Shown here piece after piece: positions 26,881 to 33,421 of a stretch of DNA of 33,421 nucleotides. A program made the position numbers and the translations under genes. Origin of the DNA: an uncultured Candidatus Pelagibacter sp. (GTDB lineage Bacteria; Pseudomonadota; Alphaproteobacteria; Pelagibacterales; Pelagibacteraceae); contig CAJQRZ010000006.1 of assembly GCA_905612435.1 (NCBI GenBank), positions 1 to 33,421 of the forward strand, given 5' to 3'. Below the pieces are notes generated by a model. It ran no database searches, was not told the origin of the DNA, and worked only from the letters and a program-made list of their open reading frames with translations. The stretch's first letter is position 1. Each line of letters opens with the position of its first letter.

Positions 26881-27035
26881 TATCTTCTAAGTTTTTTCTT
26901 TTTTCTTTCCTGCCAAGGTGGTTTAGGAACTGCTACAGTATCACTGCATTCATCAACTATTTTAGCAACTTTACTACCAAACCGTTTTTTAATTTCTTTT
27001 AAAACTCTTAATCCACCCTGATCTTCTACAAAAAT
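26880..27035 (-). pseudogene. C-terminal remnant of an HD-domain phosphohydrolase
   Basis: On the minus strand the frame ending in TAA (26880–26882) reads FVEDQGGLRVLKEIKKRFG, then a V-A-K-I-V-D-E-C-S-D-T segment and PKPPWQERKKKK. This matches the HD-domain family related to the RelA/SpoT N-terminus, where HD[AV]VED, RFG..V..IV..CSD and PPW..RK are conserved. The metal-binding His-Asp of the motif is replaced by IF and everything before it, plus the C-terminal helices, is missing. The dispersed repeat follows directly. It is a broken gene end left after deletion or replacement by the neighbouring SDR segment. Confidence 0.65.
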
Positions 27036-27119
27036 GATTAGATATTCAGCATTTTGGATATAGTTAAAAACACATTGCTTTATTATAATAAAGGTTTTAT
27101 TTTAATAAGAGGTCAGAAT

Positions 27120-27950
27120 ATGCAAAACAAAGAAGTTATTTTAGTAACAGGAGCGTCTTCTGGAATGGGAAGAGAAACGGCAATCAAACTAGCAAAAGAA
27201 GGGTATATCGTTTATGCAGCAGCCCGAAGATTAGACAAATTAAATGAATTAAAGGAATATGGATGCATTCCCATTCAAATGGATATTGCTAAGGAGCAAG
27301 AAATAGAGAGTGTAGTAAGCAAAATAAATAAAGAACACGGTGGCGTTGATGTCTTATTCAACAATGCAGGAATAGCAGTGCAAGGTTCTTTAGAAGAAAC
27401 TGACATTGCTGATGCAAAAAAGCAATTTGAAGTCAATGTTTTTGGCTTGGCAAGATTGACGCAATTGGTAATTCCTTATATGCGAAATAAAGGTTCGGGA
27501 AAAATCATCAATACATCATCTATTGCCGGAAAAGTTCACGGTCCTATAAGCTCTTGGTATGTTGCTTCTAAGCACGCGGTAGAAGGCTTGTCTAGTTCGT
27601 TGCGTGTAGAGTTGCAGCCTTTTGGGATCCAAGTAGTTCTAATCAGACCAGGCGCTATAAGTTCAGAGCTTATAAGTACGTTTGTAGATAGTATGGTTAA
27701 GCGTTCTGGAAACGGTCCTTATGCCGAAATGACAAAAACATTGGTAGCATGGTCAAAATCTAGAGACAATAACCCAAAGTATTCATCACCACCGTCAGTT
27801 ATTGCAGATACCGTTCTTGAAATTATAAAAAGTAAAAAACCTAAAACAAGCTATGAAGTCGGTAAAACATCGAAGCAAATGATTTGGTCAAGAAGATTAT
27901 TGTCGGATAGAATTCTTGACAAAATGATGCTTAACTTTTTAAAGAGTTAA
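27120..27950 (+). CDS. SDR oxidoreductase with signs of transfer
   Basis: A 276-aa SDR. ATG 27120 is chosen over an in-frame TTG at 27054 because it follows AAGAGGT and starts the fold at once (MQNKEVILVTGASSGMG). FNNAG near 79, NTSSIAG near 131 and YVASK near 146 are the active-site motifs. The C-terminal KKPKTSYEVGKTSKQMIWSR region is typical of the longer retinol-dehydrogenase-like SDRs. Its codons are visibly richer in G and C than the flanks, and it is bracketed by two gene remnants, so recent acquisition is likely. Substrate unknown. Confidence 0.85.
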   Translation: MQNKEVILVTGASSGMGRETAIKLAKEGYIVYAAARRLDKLNELKEYGCIPIQMDIAKEQEIESVVSKINKEHGGVDVLFNNAGIAVQGSLEETDIADAKKQFEVNVFGLARLTQLVIPYMRNKGSGKIINTSSIAGKVHGPISSWYVASKHAVEGLSSSLRVELQPFGIQVVLIRPGAISSELISTFVDSMVKRSGNGPYAEMTKTLVAWSKSRDNNPKYSSPPSVIADTVLEIIKSKKPKTSYEVGKTSKQMIWSRRLLSDRILDKMMLNFLKS

Positions 27951-28180
27951 TGCGAGGCATTAGTAAAGTTTCACATGCAGCACTTGAACCTAATGCCTGG
28001 GGCACATGGTCGCCTACAAAACTTGCTGCGTTTATATATAAAGTCAGTATGAGTCCACGACCTAAAACTCGTTACCGTCCTGGTATAGTAGCTAAATCAC
28101 TAATATTTTTAAAGCGCTGGATGCCCGCTCGATTGTGGGACACTATGTTTATATCATCGTTAATTAAGCAAGGTAAATAG
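27950..28180 (+). pseudogene. C-terminal remnant of a second, related SDR
   Basis: A 76-aa frame starting in TAATG overlap with the SDR. Its later part, SPTKLAAFIYKVSMSPRPKTRYRPG and IFLKRWMPARLWDTMF, aligns with the last 50 residues of the upstream SDR (VIADTVLEIIKSKKPKTSYEVG and onward), but there is no cofactor or active-site region. It looks like the tail of a lost tandem SDR gene. It may still be translated through coupling. Confidence 0.6.
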
Positions 28181-28379
28181 GATCAAACAACTTTGTGGGA
28201 ACCTGGTTTGGTGAGTGGTAGCAAAGTTTATGGCACATGGCTGATGGAACGGGTCTTTATACACCTCTAGTTTGTTGAGTTTATAACAAGAGATTATTTT
28301 TTTATATAATGAAATATTTACTTGGTTAAAATTTTTTATTAGTTAGAAGTAATTTAACTTAACTTAACAAAAAGTAATA

Positions 28380-29501
28380 ATGGGAATCATTTTTAAAACT
28401 CTTATATTTATCGTCATTATCTTGGCTTTTATTGCTTTTGCTATATTTATATTTATTAAAACTTCATCTCAATTTGGAGCTTTTCCTGACGGAGATAGTA
28501 AAAAGATTATTCAAAATTCAAAAAATTTTATTAACGGTAAATTTGTAAATTTAAATCCTCTAACTGTAAGTATGGGTGGTGTAAATACACACCCTAATGA
28601 GAAAAGATCTACTTTAATGGATTGGATTTCTCCTGCCAAGGACAAGAACCCATTAAAATCTCTTCCATCAATAAAATTTCAAATCAAAAATTTAACAGAG
28701 GGTAAGTTTATTTGGCTGGGCCATTCAACTCTTTTGATGAACACAGGTGGCTTAATCGTTATGACAGATCCTGTTTTTAATAGAGCTTCTCCAATCCCAA
28801 TTTTTGGAAAACCATTTTCAATAGAGAATCCTATTACTATTAATGATTTACCTAAGGTTAATGTGGTTGTTATTTCCCATGATCATTATGACCATCTAGA
28901 TACAAGAGCAATAAAAGATCTTTCAAAAAAAGTTGATCATTTCTTTGTTCCTCTTGGAGTTAAAGCTCATCTAGAAAGCTGGGGAGTTGATAAAAATAAA
29001 ATTAGCGAATTAGATTGGCATGATAGTGAAAACTACAAAGGGATTAAATTTATATTAACGCCAGCACAACATTTTAGTGGTAGGGGATTGTCAGATGGAA
29101 ATGAAACCTTGTGGGGTTCGTGGATTATAAACTCTAGGACAATGAAGGTTTTTTTTAGTGGTGATGGTGGATACTCAAAAACATTTAAAGAGCTTGGGGG
29201 TATGTATGGTCCTTTTGATATCGCCTTTATTGAGAATGGAGCTTACAACGCTAACTGGTCAAAGATTCATATGTTTCCTGATGAAGTTGTTCAGGCGACT
29301 ATCGACTTAAATGCAAAGGTTCTTTTTCCAATTCATTGGGGTAAATTTGATTTAGCTATACATCCTTGGGATGAGCCAATAATTCGTGTCACTGATGAAG
29401 CTAAAAAACAAAATGTTAATATTGCCACTCCAATGATCGGAGAGATATTTGACTTAATTAATTTGCCAATAACTCATTGGTGGAAGTCTCTTAGAAATTA
29501 A
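28380..29501 (+). CDS. MBL-fold metallohydrolase, UlaG/NAPE-PLD-like, membrane-anchored
   Basis: A 373-aa protein with an N-terminal hydrophobic anchor (residues 4–27) and a metallo-beta-lactamase fold. WLGHSTLLMN (112–121) is the NAPE-PLD/UlaG lead motif. The dinuclear zinc motif is HDHYDHLD (H167, H169, D171, H172). Further ligands are visible as FSGDGGYS near 250 and the late FPIHWGKFD. The family hydrolyses phosphodiesters, lactones or N-acyl phosphatidylethanolamines. The anchor places it at the inner membrane, probably facing the periplasm. It is preceded by a 199-base gap and stands alone. Confidence 0.87.
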   Translation: MGIIFKTLIFIVIILAFIAFAIFIFIKTSSQFGAFPDGDSKKIIQNSKNFINGKFVNLNPLTVSMGGVNTHPNEKRSTLMDWISPAKDKNPLKSLPSIKFQIKNLTEGKFIWLGHSTLLMNTGGLIVMTDPVFNRASPIPIFGKPFSIENPITINDLPKVNVVVISHDHYDHLDTRAIKDLSKKVDHFFVPLGVKAHLESWGVDKNKISELDWHDSENYKGIKFILTPAQHFSGRGLSDGNETLWGSWIINSRTMKVFFSGDGGYSKTFKELGGMYGPFDIAFIENGAYNANWSKIHMFPDEVVQATIDLNAKVLFPIHWGKFDLAIHPWDEPIIRVTDEAKKQNVNIATPMIGEIFDLINLPITHWWKSLRN

Positions 29502-29555
29502 AACTATATTTTTTATTTTGATTATATTGTCTTCATTTCTAAAACAGCTTTTCTC

Positions 29556-29633
29556 TTAATTATTGGATTTAATTAGAATTTTTATAATCAGTTGATTTAA
29601 ACCCAGAACCACGATCCCTAAAAGTTTTTTCAT
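29556..29633 (-). pseudogene. Orphan signal-peptide segment (leader remnant L2)
   Basis: A 25-codon minus-strand frame starting MKKLLGIVVLG and then losing similarity. Its first 27 bases (29607–29633) are identical to the start of the protease gene (31049–31075). It has no mature protein behind it, so it is a leftover leader. Confidence 0.55.
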
Positions 29634-29645
29634 TATTTCTTTTTG

Positions 29646-29798
29646 TTATTTTTTTGACAGCTTATCTTTCATCTTTAATTTAAGTTTTTTTAATGTTCTT
29701 AAATCGTACCAACTTTTTTGTCCTCTTTTTAAGTTTCTCTCTTTTTCAACAATAGTTACTTTTTTTTTAAGATCTTTGTGTTTTTCTTTTATTTTCAT
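29646..29798 (-). CDS. YdcH/DUF465-like small protein, 50 aa
   Basis: A 50-aa highly charged protein starting MKIKEKHKDLKKKVTIVEKE and ending LKKLKLKMKDKLSKK. The KHKDLKKK start and the late LKK.KL.(L/M)KD motif match the YdcH/DUF465 pattern of a short helical hairpin. The middle is more basic than usual. Function of the family is unknown. The ATG directly follows the stop of an 11-codon leader-like frame (TAAATG), and another leader remnant lies 12 bases past its end. Confidence 0.55.
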   Translation of the reverse strand: MKIKEKHKDLKKKVTIVEKERNLKRGQKSWYDLRTLKKLKLKMKDKLSKK

Positions 29799-29834
29799 TT
29801 ATCTTAGAACCACGATCACTATCGCTTTCTTCAT
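29799..29834 (-). pseudogene. Leader-like mini-ORF MKKAIVIVVLR (remnant L3)
   Basis: An 11-codon minus-strand frame encoding MKKAIVIVVLR, a broken signal-peptide start that shares the GATCGTGGTTCT stretch with remnant L2. Its TAA abuts the ATG of the YdcH-like gene. It could be a decayed leader or could feed ribosomes to the downstream ATG. Confidence 0.4.
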
Positions 29835-29906
29835 GCTTCATGATACCTGATATCGGATACAGAGTCTTTGATGTATTAAGGTTAGTTTTATGGTCAATTG
29901 TCTGTA

Positions 29907-29956
29907 ATTCCCAATTCCCGTTGCCTGTTGCATTGTGGTGGTAGCTAAGGTTTTTT
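29907..29956. repeat. Dispersed GT-rich repeat, copy B
   Basis: This copy lacks six bases present in A and C (TTGTCT within the GCTTGTTGTCTGTTGC part) but otherwise matches. It shares an extra ATTCCCA start with copy C. It begins 4 bases past the stop of the minus-strand protease gene. Confidence 0.85.
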
Positions 29957-29959
29957 ATT

Positions 29960-31075
29960 TTAATTACAAAAAGTATAGACGGTACTTGCTTCCATTAGTT
30001 TGACTAATTTTTTTTCACCAAATCCAAAATTAATTAAGCTTGATGAGGAATACTTTGCGTTATTAACTTCTAGAAAGTTTATAACTGATGAAGCTTTAAT
30101 ACCAAAGCCAATACCTTCTGATTGACTTTTATCCAAACCTGATACTGCCACAGCTACTAAATCTCCATCTTCATTGACAATAGGTCCTCCACTATTGCCT
30201 GCGTTAATCGCAGCATCTAATTGAATTTGATTTGAATTATCAGCAAATCCTTTAACAGCACTAATAATTCCTGTAGTGAATTTTAAATCATCACTTAACC
30301 CTTTGCCAAAAGGATATCCTGCAACAAATACTTTCTGCATTTTTTCAGGTGGTTCATCTGAAATATTCAAATAGTCTTTGGGTTTAACTTTAGCTCTCAA
30401 TAACGCTAGATCTAACGTCTCATCTGTTGCTATTAATTCTGCATCAACTTCTTCTTCCTTAAATGTTATTTTCGATTGTTTGCATCCTTTAACAACGTGA
30501 TTGTTGGTCACGAAATAACCTTTGTTGTTAATAAAAAAACCAGAGCCACTGCTTGCAACATCATCACTTGATCCAGTAGAAGAGTTAAATTCACATTGCA
30601 TTTTTGAAGAGTACCCAAATTTATAAACTATATCGGATGGTTTTTTAAACTCTTTCAATCTAGTTATAGTCTTTTTTTTAAAATCAAATGTAATTGTTGT
30701 TTTCATTTTAGAAACGCCAATTGGTTTTATTAATTCAGCCTCAGCATAATCTTCATTAATAAAAGTTAAATTATACATAGTTTGATAAAGTTTTTTTGCT
30801 GTCATTGAGTCAGGGTTTATACCCTCATCAATTAAAATTTTTTTAGTCGCTTCATCTCTGTCTTTAATTCCTTGGTCAGAATAGATAACTACCTGTGAAA
30901 CAGAATTATTTTCGTTGATTTGAAAATATTTATCTTCAAATTTAGCACTATTAAAATTAGTGCGTGTTTCTCCTTCAATAGTACTTTCAAGAGTGAAGCA
31001 TTTTGAAAATTTAATTGCATAAGCATTCCCACTCAACAACAAACCAAAAACCACGATCCCTAAAAGTTTTTTCAT
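29960..31075 (-). CDS. Secreted trypsin-like serine protease (S1C type, no PDZ)
   Basis: A 371-aa protein with signal peptide MKKLLGIVVFGLLLSGNAYA (cleavage after residue 20). Residues 21–165 are an unrecognised N-terminal domain. The protease domain runs from about 175 with GSGFFINNKGYFVTNNHVV. The triad is H193, D222 (TLDLALL) and S295 (GNSGGP). DegP-family relatives carry one or two PDZ domains after the protease; this one ends soon after it, with two Cys-containing stretches that could form a disulfide. It probably acts on periplasmic proteins. The leader segment is shared at DNA level with a nearby remnant. Confidence 0.87.
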   Translation of the reverse strand: MKKLLGIVVFGLLLSGNAYAIKFSKCFTLESTIEGETRTNFNSAKFEDKYFQINENNSVSQVVIYSDQGIKDRDEATKKILIDEGINPDSMTAKKLYQTMYNLTFINEDYAEAELIKPIGVSKMKTTITFDFKKKTITRLKEFKKPSDIVYKFGYSSKMQCEFNSSTGSSDDVASSGSGFFINNKGYFVTNNHVVKGCKQSKITFKEEEVDAELIATDETLDLALLRAKVKPKDYLNISDEPPEKMQKVFVAGYPFGKGLSDDLKFTTGIISAVKGFADNSNQIQLDAAINAGNSGGPIVNEDGDLVAVAVSGLDKSQSEGIGFGIKASSVINFLEVNNAKYSSSSLINFGFGEKKLVKLMEASTVYTFCN

Positions 31076-31167
31076 GAACTAGTATCCTAGCACAAACCTA
31101 TAAGTAAGTCAGGTGCGTGAATCAGTGGGAATTTTTGTTTGATATGGATCAATGAGAAATAGTTTTT

Positions 31168-31524
31168 TCATTTATCTTTAGATTTATTGTTTTTTTTCTT
31201 AACATTTTTTGCAATCTTATACGCTGTATTCGCCCATTGAAGAAGTCTATCTTGATCCTCCATTACCTCAGCGGGGACTTCTAAGTTAGAAAGAGAAATT
31301 GTTTTGCCTTGCTTTCGATATGTGAGTGGGTTGCTGTTGTAAGATTCATAGTCCTTGCGATTTGTCGTATCCGTCTTGAAATAAACCGTGCCATCAAAGA
31401 CAAGCGCAAAGGCTGCATCGTGTTTACATATTGCATAACCTCCAAATAGGGGTTTGTAGGAAAGCTCGCCCATCGGCTCCAACAGATCTAACATATAGTT
31501 TAAAAACTCATTTTTATTTTTCAT
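31168..31524 (-). CDS. TfoX N-terminal domain protein
   Basis: A 118-aa protein with the TfoX_N fold only: LEPMGELSYKPLFGGYAIC (about 15–33), FALVFDGTVYFKTD and a C-terminal YKIAKN segment with a Lys tail. The TfoX N-domain occurs in the competence regulator Sxy/TfoX, but stand-alone copies are widespread and mostly uncharacterised. Codons are less AT-biased in the first two thirds than in neighbours, suggesting import. Confidence 0.8.
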   Translation of the reverse strand: MKNKNEFLNYMLDLLEPMGELSYKPLFGGYAICKHDAAFALVFDGTVYFKTDTTNRKDYESYNSNPLTYRKQGKTISLSNLEVPAEVMEDQDRLLQWANTAYKIAKNVKKKNNKSKDK

Positions 31525-31653
31525 TGATTTTTTTTATTCATAAAGCAGAAACACGTATAGAGATAGTTTTTTTATGTATCCCGCCTCTGGTTTCGGTGTG
31601 GTTGAGCGTGCTTTAACTTTGGAGGTCTTGAGATTAAAGCTTTTTAATTCCTC

Positions 31654-31710
31654 ATTCCCAATTCCCGTTGCTTGTTGTCTGTTGCTTTGTGGTGGTAGCT
31701 AGGGTTTTTT
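31654..31710. repeat. Dispersed GT-rich repeat, copy C
   Basis: The longest copy, starting ATTCCCAATTCCCG and ending in a six-T run. On the minus strand the amber stop of the upstream 202-aa gene (31699–31701) lies inside the repeat, so the repeat sets the end of that protein (MKKP-stop). Confidence 0.85.
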
Positions 31711-32307
31711 CATCTTCATTTTAAATTTAAACCAATATTTTTTTATAAAAGAAAATTTATTATATTTTATTATTCTTTTAGCATGAGCTTTGGCTTTAAA
31801 TTCTTTAAATTCTTTTTTTCTTCTTCTATTTTCTTCAAGTATTTTAGGGCTATTATTTATTTCATGTTTTCTATATTTTTCCTCTCGTTCTTTTGAATGA
31901 GCTTCCATAGACTTTAAATAATATCCAGCTGGACTATCTCCAAGAATATCTTGGATTAATTTTATATAAATTCTACCGTAAATTTCTTGAAAAATATGTC
32001 TTAATGCACCTGTATTTATTTGATCTATATCTACTGCATTTAAATTTGCCAATTCTTTACTTATAGTTTTAACACAAAATTTTATGTCATCACTGAAGAG
32101 ATCAACAATAATAAGATTTTTAGATCTTCTAGAAGGTCTTGTTTTATTTGGAAAAGGAAGATTGTTATTTTGAAAACATTTTTTTATAAGACTTGATCTA
32201 AAAAATTCTGCCCCACAAGTAGTACACCCACAACTCACACACCAATTTTCTTTTTGAGCTTGATCTGTAAGAGATTTAATCCAGTTTGTCGTTTTTATAT
32301 TATTCAA
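31699..32307 (-). CDS. Unknown 202-aa protein with a CxxCxCxxC motif
   Basis: The N-terminus carries WCVSCGCTTCG with C23, C26, C28 and C31, a compact site fit for zinc or an iron-sulfur centre. The middle is mixed alpha/beta, and the last 60 residues are a strongly basic helical region (KEREEKYRKHE, RRRKKEFKEFKAKAHAKR) that could contact nucleic acid or form a coiled coil. The only plausible start is TTG 32307, overlapping the stop of the upstream 64-aa gene, which argues for coupling. Beyond the amber stop the same frame stays open for 54 more codons. Function not recognised. Confidence 0.6.
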   Translation of the reverse strand: MNNIKTTNWIKSLTDQAQKENWCVSCGCTTCGAEFFRSSLIKKCFQNNNLPFPNKTRPSRRSKNLIIVDLFSDDIKFCVKTISKELANLNAVDIDQINTGALRHIFQEIYGRIYIKLIQDILGDSPAGYYLKSMEAHSKEREEKYRKHEINNSPKILEENRRRKKEFKEFKAKAHAKRIIKYNKFSFIKKYWFKFKMKMKKP

Positions 32308-32498
32308 AGCTGCTGAAGCTCTTTCAAATTAACAATTTCTATTTTGCATTTTTTATTAATCACAAATTGAGCTTTAGGAAACTCGGGTTTTAATAAATTA
32401 ATAAGGCTATTCATTTCAGCTACACCTGTGCAGTTTTTATTTTGTACTAATGTTTGAGTTGAAATGGCTACTAGGAAAAGTACTACGAATCTTGACAT
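32304..32498 (-). CDS. Small exported protein, 64 aa
   Basis: A 64-aa frame with a signal-like start (MSRFVVLFLVAISTQTLVQ) and a short mature part holding two cysteines (NKNC, NKKC) that could form a disulfide. The stop overlaps the TTG start of the 202-aa gene. Function unknown; the pair is probably co-transcribed. Confidence 0.5.
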   Translation of the reverse strand: MSRFVVLFLVAISTQTLVQNKNCTGVAEMNSLINLLKPEFPKAQFVINKKCKIEIVNLKELQQL

Positions 32499-32533
32499 AT
32501 CTTATGGTAATTTGGATTTAGGGCAGATTTGTG

Positions 32534-32770
32534 TTAATCAACATCTTTCATAAATTTCTTATCAAATTCTGTTTGATCTATTCGAAACCAATCAAAGAGT
32601 TCTTTGTGACTAACATTTGTAGTTCGAGATTCATCATTATGATTGTGCCAAAAAACGAAATAATGCTTACCATTTTCAAACCCATCATCTTTACCTATTA
32701 GTTTGATTTCCTTAACCTCACCATAAACCCACTTATCAACTTTTTTGTATTTAGGTTCGGGTCTGGTCAT
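32534..32770 (-). CDS. Unknown 78-aa soluble protein
   Basis: A compact soluble protein rich in aromatic residues (DKWVYGEVKEIKLIG, HYFVFWHNHND, ELFDWFRID). A small beta-barrel start followed by a helix is plausible. No signal peptide, no known motif. The composition is clearly protein-like. It is separated from the exported 64-aa gene by about 35 bases on the same strand. Confidence 0.6.
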   Translation of the reverse strand: MTRPEPKYKKVDKWVYGEVKEIKLIGKDDGFENGKHYFVFWHNHNDESRTTNVSHKELFDWFRIDQTEFDKKFMKDVD

Positions 32771-32832
32771 TTTTTAATTTTGTTTCTCATAAATAACAAA
32801 ATCATTTTTTTTCATAAAGGCTAATTTGTGAT

Positions 32833-33421
32833 TTATTTTTTGAGAAATTCATTAACATGGTTCTCAGTGAAAAATAATTCATAATCATTCTCAGTCATTG
32901 TTATTTTATAACCTGAAATAGGTTCTTTAGTTCCGTCCTTCCTTATTAGTTGTGCTACTGTTTTTTCTCTCTTTTGTTTCAATAAGTCATGGACCAAATT
33001 CAAAGTTTCCATAGCATGTCCATAAGAATTAACAAAACCATAATGATGATTGTTGCACAATACCAGCATATTACTTAGGAGAGTTTTGGGTCCATTTTTT
33101 CCTATCGAATGGATGTGATGTACATCCATCAATTTTCTTCTATTGATAGCTCCTAAACTTTTAACCAAAAAATCTTCATTAACCGTTTTATCTGTCGCTA
33201 GACAGCAAATTTGACAGTGATTTAAATAGTGTGTTTCTTTCAACTTACGTTTATTATCCTTCATTATTTTTTTTTCTTTACTGGTTACTCTAACCTTAAC
33301 AATAGTTTTTTTTTCATAATCTTCCTCTTCCATATAATCGATTCCCTTTTCTTCGGTACGAGGTTCATCTTCTTTTGCTTCAGATGGATGAGAGGATAAA
33401 GTTGTTTCCAAGTTTTGATCT
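32833..33421 (-). CDS. HNH endonuclease-like protein (5' end cut by window edge)
   Basis: At least 192 aa, and the frame stays open to the last base, so the TTG at 33411 may not be the start. Numbering from that TTG: an acidic N-terminal stretch (1–35), a basic helix, then a zinc-knuckle HNH: C66 and C69 (HCQIC), DVHHIHS (H98, H99, H101), and C119 with H122/H123 (LCNNHH). The two CxxC/CxxH halves should hold a structural zinc and the DVHH part the catalytic metal. A C-terminal segment of about 60 residues is unassigned. No modification or partner gene is visible, so a role in restriction, homing or phage defence cannot be decided. Confidence 0.75.
   Translation of the reverse strand, partial: DQNLETTLSSHPSEAKEDEPRTEEKGIDYMEEEDYEKKTIVKVRVTSKEKKIMKDNKRKLKETHYLNHCQICCLATDKTVNEDFLVKSLGAINRRKLMDVHHIHSIGKNGPKTLLSNMLVLCNNHHYGFVNSYGHAMETLNLVHDLLKQKREKTVAQLIRKDGTKEPISGYKITMTENDYELFFTENHVNEFLKK

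Noticed and set aside
26839-27021. A 60-codon plus-strand frame over the first repeat copy
   Set aside because: It lies opposite the HD-domain remnant and the repeat; its residues are Leu/Phe-rich shadow sequence and the minus-strand frame shows real family motifs.
28181-28379. Gene in the spacer before the MBL hydrolase
   Set aside because: No frame longer than a few dozen codons with protein-like composition; only a short AACTTAACTTAAC direct repeat and a weak AACTTTG/CAAAGTT inverted repeat are seen.
32833-33411. Restriction-modification or toxin-antitoxin system built around the HNH gene
   Set aside because: No methyltransferase, helicase or antitoxin-like partner is recognisable among the neighbours inside the window.

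Overview
The window looks like a piece of a SAR11 (Pelagibacterales, Alphaproteobacteria) genome. The evidence is the strong A+T bias, Lys/Asn/Ile-rich proteins, very short spacers with many TAATG/ATGA gene junctions, the alphaproteobacterial block tRNA-Leu–tig–clpP–clpX–lon, and a TRAP transporter operon. No taxonomic search was possible, so this is inference from style and gene order.

Layout. (1) 1–3.1 kb, plus strand: the end of a nonulosonic (sialic-like) acid locus for surface polysaccharide: a PseG-like hydrolase (cut by the edge), a PtmA-like SDR, a short NeuB-type synthase, a 59-aa gene, and an SpsF/NeuA-type cytidylyltransferase. A possible gene-start remnant follows. (2) 3.2–10.9 kb, minus strand: an SDR, a Yip1-type membrane protein, tRNA-Lys(CUU), and the proteostasis block lon, clpX, clpP, tig, tRNA-Leu(UAG). 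(3) 11–14.5 kb: small membrane or basic proteins, a GT2 glycosyltransferase, a family 5 uracil-DNA glycosylase, a YbgC-like thioesterase and a DUF3047 protein. (4) 14.5–26.4 kb: a divergent uptake/catabolism pair of operons. Minus strand: TRAP binding protein (dctP), a hairpin terminator, dctQ, dctM, an NCS1 permease and an SDR. Plus strand: GMC dehydrogenase, TerC, two paralogous SDRs, an M23-like protein, a 2-oxopent-4-enoate-hydratase-like protein and an M24 creatinase-like hydrolase, almost all overlapping. The substrate is unknown; an organic (keto/hydroxy) acid or polyol is a reasonable guess. (5) 26.4–33.4 kb: a mosaic accessory region holding broken genes (HD-domain remnant, SDR C-terminal remnant), a GT-rich dispersed repeat in three copies, repeated signal-peptide-coding segments, a YdcH/DUF465-like gene, an MBL hydrolase, a secreted trypsin-like protease, a TfoX N-domain protein, several unknown genes and an HNH nuclease running off the edge.

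The most interesting parts are the dispersed repeat that sits exactly at the 3' ends of three minus-strand reading frames, the re-used leader segments with remnants in the same island, the hidden 59-aa gene locked between neuB and the cytidylyltransferase, and the M24 and M23 proteins with altered metal ligands. I did not find a clear, wholly new defence or mobile system.
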